DNA of 64,000 nucleotides from Rhodococcus rhodochrous (GTDB lineage: Bacteria > Actinomycetota > Actinomycetes > Mycobacteriales > Mycobacteriaceae). The DNA lies in contig NZ_CP027557.1 of the NCBI RefSeq assembly GCF_014854695.1, positions 3,410,001 to 3,474,000 of the forward strand, read 5' to 3'. The notes under the pieces are model-generated. The model was not told the origin of the DNA, made no database searches, and was given only the letters and a program-made list of their open reading frames with translations. Shown piece after piece: positions 62,071-64,000 of the stretch. The position numbers were made by a program, and so were the translations under genes. Position 1 is the stretch's first letter; each line of letters starts with the position of its first letter.

Positions 62071-62969
62071 CGGTCGTCCTCCTCTCGGCGCAGCCCCCGG
62101 TTCGCGACCAGGCGCAGGACGAACAGCACGACGAAGGCGATCACCAGCAGCGCGACGGAGACCGCGGCGGCGTTGACCGGCCGGTCGATCTCGATCTGCT
62201 GTTGGATGTACTGCGACGCGACCTGGGTCTTGTACGGGATGTTGCCGCCGATGAGCACGATCGAGCCGTACTCACCGATGGCACGGGCGAACGCCAGGCC
62301 GGTGCCGCCGAGGACGGCCGGTGCGAGCACGGGCAGCACGACCGTGCGGAAGATCGTGAAGTTGCCGGCTCCGAGCGAGGCGGCGGCCTCCTCGACCTCA
62401 CGGTCGGCCTCGATGAGCACCGGCTGCACCGAGCGCACCACGAACGGCAGCGTGACGAATGCCAGCGCCACCACCAGTCCCGGCTCGGTCGCGTTGAGCT
62501 GCACACCGATCGGGCTCTGCGGCCCGTACAGCGAGAGCAGCACGATGCTCGCGACGATCGTCGGCAGGGCGAAGGGGAGATCGATGAGGGCGTTGACGAA
62601 CTTCTTCCCCGGGAACTCGTCGCGGACGAGCACCCAGGCGATCACCGTGCCCATCACCGCGTTGATCGCCGCGACGACCAGCGAGACGACGACGGTGATC
62701 CGCAGGGTCGCCAGGGCGGCCGGAGCGGTGATCGCATCGACGAAGGTCCCGAGACCGTCCGAGACGGAGTGGAAGGCCAGGGCCGCGAGGGGAAGCAGGA
62801 CGATCAGGCTCAACCACAGGGTGGCGATGCCGATACCGAGGGGCCCGACGGCGCCGGTGAACATCCGGCGACGCCGTCGGGCGGGGGCCGCGGCGGACGG
62901 CCCGCGACGCGAACCCGCCGGGGCGGGAGACGAATCTCCCGACCCGGCGGTGTGTTCCGAGATGGTCAC
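62067..62969 (-). CDS. cysT: Sulfate ABC transporter permease CysT
   Basis: The 300-residue protein has a basic, proline-rich N-terminal tail (residues 1-37) and six membrane segments. The coupling segment [18 protein letters not shown] and [19 protein letters not shown] identify it as CysT (CysU). GTG 62969 is the start; it lies 9 bp after the subI stop. Its end overlaps cysW. Confidence 0.95.
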   Translation of the reverse strand: MTISEHTAGSGDSSPAPAGSRRGPSAAAPARRRRRMFTGAVGPLGIGIATLWLSLIVLLPLAALAFHSVSDGLGTFVDAITAPAALATLRITVVVSLVVAAINAVMGTVIAWVLVRDEFPGKKFVNALIDLPFALPTIVASIVLLSLYGPQSPIGVQLNATEPGLVVALAFVTLPFVVRSVQPVLIEADREVEEAAASLGAGNFTIFRTVVLPVLAPAVLGGTGLAFARAIGEYGSIVLIGGNIPYKTQVASQYIQQQIEIDRPVNAAAVSVALLVIAFVVLFVLRLVANRGLRREEDDR

Positions 62970-62978
62970 GCGCGCGCT

Positions 62979-64000
62979 CTACTTCGTCGCGTTGTCGTAG
63001 ATCACCGCGATGGTGCCGGTGCTGTCGGCGAACAGCTCCTCGTTCACGGTCTCCCAGCCACCGAGATCGGCGACGGTCCACAGCTTCTCCGGCTGCGGGA
63101 ACTCGTCGGCGAACTCCTCGGCGACGGTCGGATCGACGGGCCGGAAGCCGGCCTCGGCCCACAGGCGCTGCGCCTCGGGGGTGTACAGGAAGTCGTTGAA
63201 CGCCTGCGCGACCTCGACGTCCTTCGCGTTCTTCAGTACCGCTGCGGGATTCTCGATCTTGAAGGTGACGGGCGGGGTGACGTGCTCGACGGGGTCGCCG
63301 TTGCGCTCGATGAACAGTGCCTCGTTCTCGTAGCTCAGCAGCACGTCGCCGGTGCCCTGCAGGAAGGTCTCGGTGGCCTCGCGACCGGACTTCGGCTGCA
63401 CCTTCACGTGGTCGGTGACCAATGCGGTGACGTAGTCGATGCCGGCCTGCGGGTCGGCGCCGCCGTTGCTCTTCGCGGCATAGGGCGCGAGCAGGTTCCA
63501 CTTCGCCGAACCCGAGCTGAACGGGTTGGGGGTGACGACCTCGACGTCCGGACGGAGCAGGTCGTCCCAGTCGCGGATGTTCTTCGGGTTGCCCTCACGG
63601 ACGACGATGGTGACGACCGATCCGAACGGAATCCCGTTGTAGGCGTTGTCGTTCCAGTTCTCGTCGACGAGACCGGCCTCGACGAGGCGGGTGATGTCGG
63701 GCTCGACGGAGAAGTTCACGAAGTTGGCCTCGGCGCCGTCGCGCACCTTGCGGGACTGGTCTCCGGAGGCGCCGTAGGACTGCTGGAAGACGACACCCTC
63801 GCCCTCTTCGGTCGCCTCGAATGCGGGGATCAGCGAATCGAATCCGACCTTGGGCACGGCGTAGGCGTAGAGGTTGATCGTGCCGCCGGACCCGTCGCCA
63901 CCACTCTCGGCTCCGACGGTGTCGCTCGAACCGCCGGCGCAGGCGGTGAGGGAGAGGGCGGTGACCGCGGCGAACGCCGCGACGACGAACCTGGAACGTT
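62979..64000 (-). CDS. subI: Sulfate-binding lipoprotein, 5' end outside the window
   Basis: The open frame runs to the right edge, so the start codon is missing. At least 340 codons are visible. Near the edge lies a signal peptide with the lipobox LTAC, so the protein is a lipoprotein. The mature part has the periplasmic-binding motifs YGASGDQSRKV, VIVV-like hinge strands, NPFSSGSAKWNL and LLSYENEALF. It captures sulfate outside the cell for CysTWA. The operon promoter lies beyond the window. Confidence 0.93.
   Translation of the reverse strand, partial: RSRFVVAAFAAVTALSLTACAGGSSDTVGAESGGDGSGGTINLYAYAVPKVGFDSLIPAFEATEEGEGVVFQQSYGASGDQSRKVRDGAEANFVNFSVEPDITRLVEAGLVDENWNDNAYNGIPFGSVVTIVVREGNPKNIRDWDDLLRPDVEVVTPNPFSSGSAKWNLLAPYAAKSNGGADPQAGIDYVTALVTDHVKVQPKSGREATETFLQGTGDVLLSYENEALFIERNGDPVEHVTPPVTFKIENPAAVLKNAKDVEVAQAFNDFLYTPEAQRLWAEAGFRPVDPTVAEEFADEFPQPEKLWTVADLGGWETVNEELFADSTGTIAVIYDNATK

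Noticed and set aside
1-64000. CRISPR arrays, insertion sequences, prophage or integrase genes
   Set aside because: No spaced direct repeats of the right length, no transposase or integrase motifs, and no tRNA-flanking direct repeats were found. The window looks like core chromosome with small accessory inserts.

Overview
The window is a contiguous piece of a GC-rich actinobacterial chromosome, most likely Rhodococcus or a close mycolic-acid-producing relative (Mycobacteriales). The evidence is very high GC at third codon positions, many GTG and TTG starts, a FAS-II block of the mycobacterial type (mabR-fabD-acpM-kasA-accD6), an antigen-85-like mycolyltransferase, a decaprenyl diphosphate synthase, an NDMA-type alcohol dehydrogenase, and long stretches whose gene order matches Mycobacterium tuberculosis as I remember it. 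No CRISPR array, insertion sequence, prophage or rRNA operon is visible.

Layout. 1-5.8 kb: end of aceE, then mabR and the FAS-II genes, with a palindrome of MabR-operator form in front of fabD. 5.9-20.7 kb: a mixed accessory stretch. It holds DUF3145, a serine hydrolase, an NDMA-type alcohol dehydrogenase with a KstR-like box, a beta-CASP metallohydrolase, a DUF35 plus thiolase-like pair, a secreted mycolyltransferase-like protein, a WYL regulator diverging from a DinB/VOC pair, a TetR diverging from a VOC protein, and an NhaA antiporter fused to a DsbA-like domain. 20.7-31.6 kb: two tRNA genes, dnaG, dgt, a TPM-domain protein, glyS and the smtB-zur zinc operon. 31.6-42.7 kb: two YbjN-like genes, uppS, recO, era, a CNNM/CorC protein, ybeY and phoH. 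This block is interrupted by an amidase/TetR unit and a permease/cysteine-hydrolase unit. 42.8-46 kb: a TetR/MFS efflux pair and an esterase. 46-52.4 kb: rsmE, dnaJ, hrcA, a receptor-type Ser/Thr kinase and hemW. 52.5-64 kb: sulfate assimilation.

The last region works as one pathway. SubI-CysTWA imports sulfate, CysDN makes APS, CysH reduces it to sulfite, SirA reduces sulfite to sulfide, and a CbiX-type chelatase can supply siroheme for SirA. Upstream of sirA is a short, probably leaderless ORF with seven cysteine codons in its last 17 codons, followed by hairpins and a sequence complementary to the sirA ribosome binding site. This matches the polycysteine attenuators known from mycobacteria. 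An 18-codon ORF then links sirA to cysH by two overlapping stop/start junctions. Metal control is also local: smtB and zur overlap, and a 12-2-12 inverted repeat covers the smtB promoter.

Most functional calls rest on motifs and gene order read by eye. No database search was run. Operator assignments are inferences from symmetry and position.
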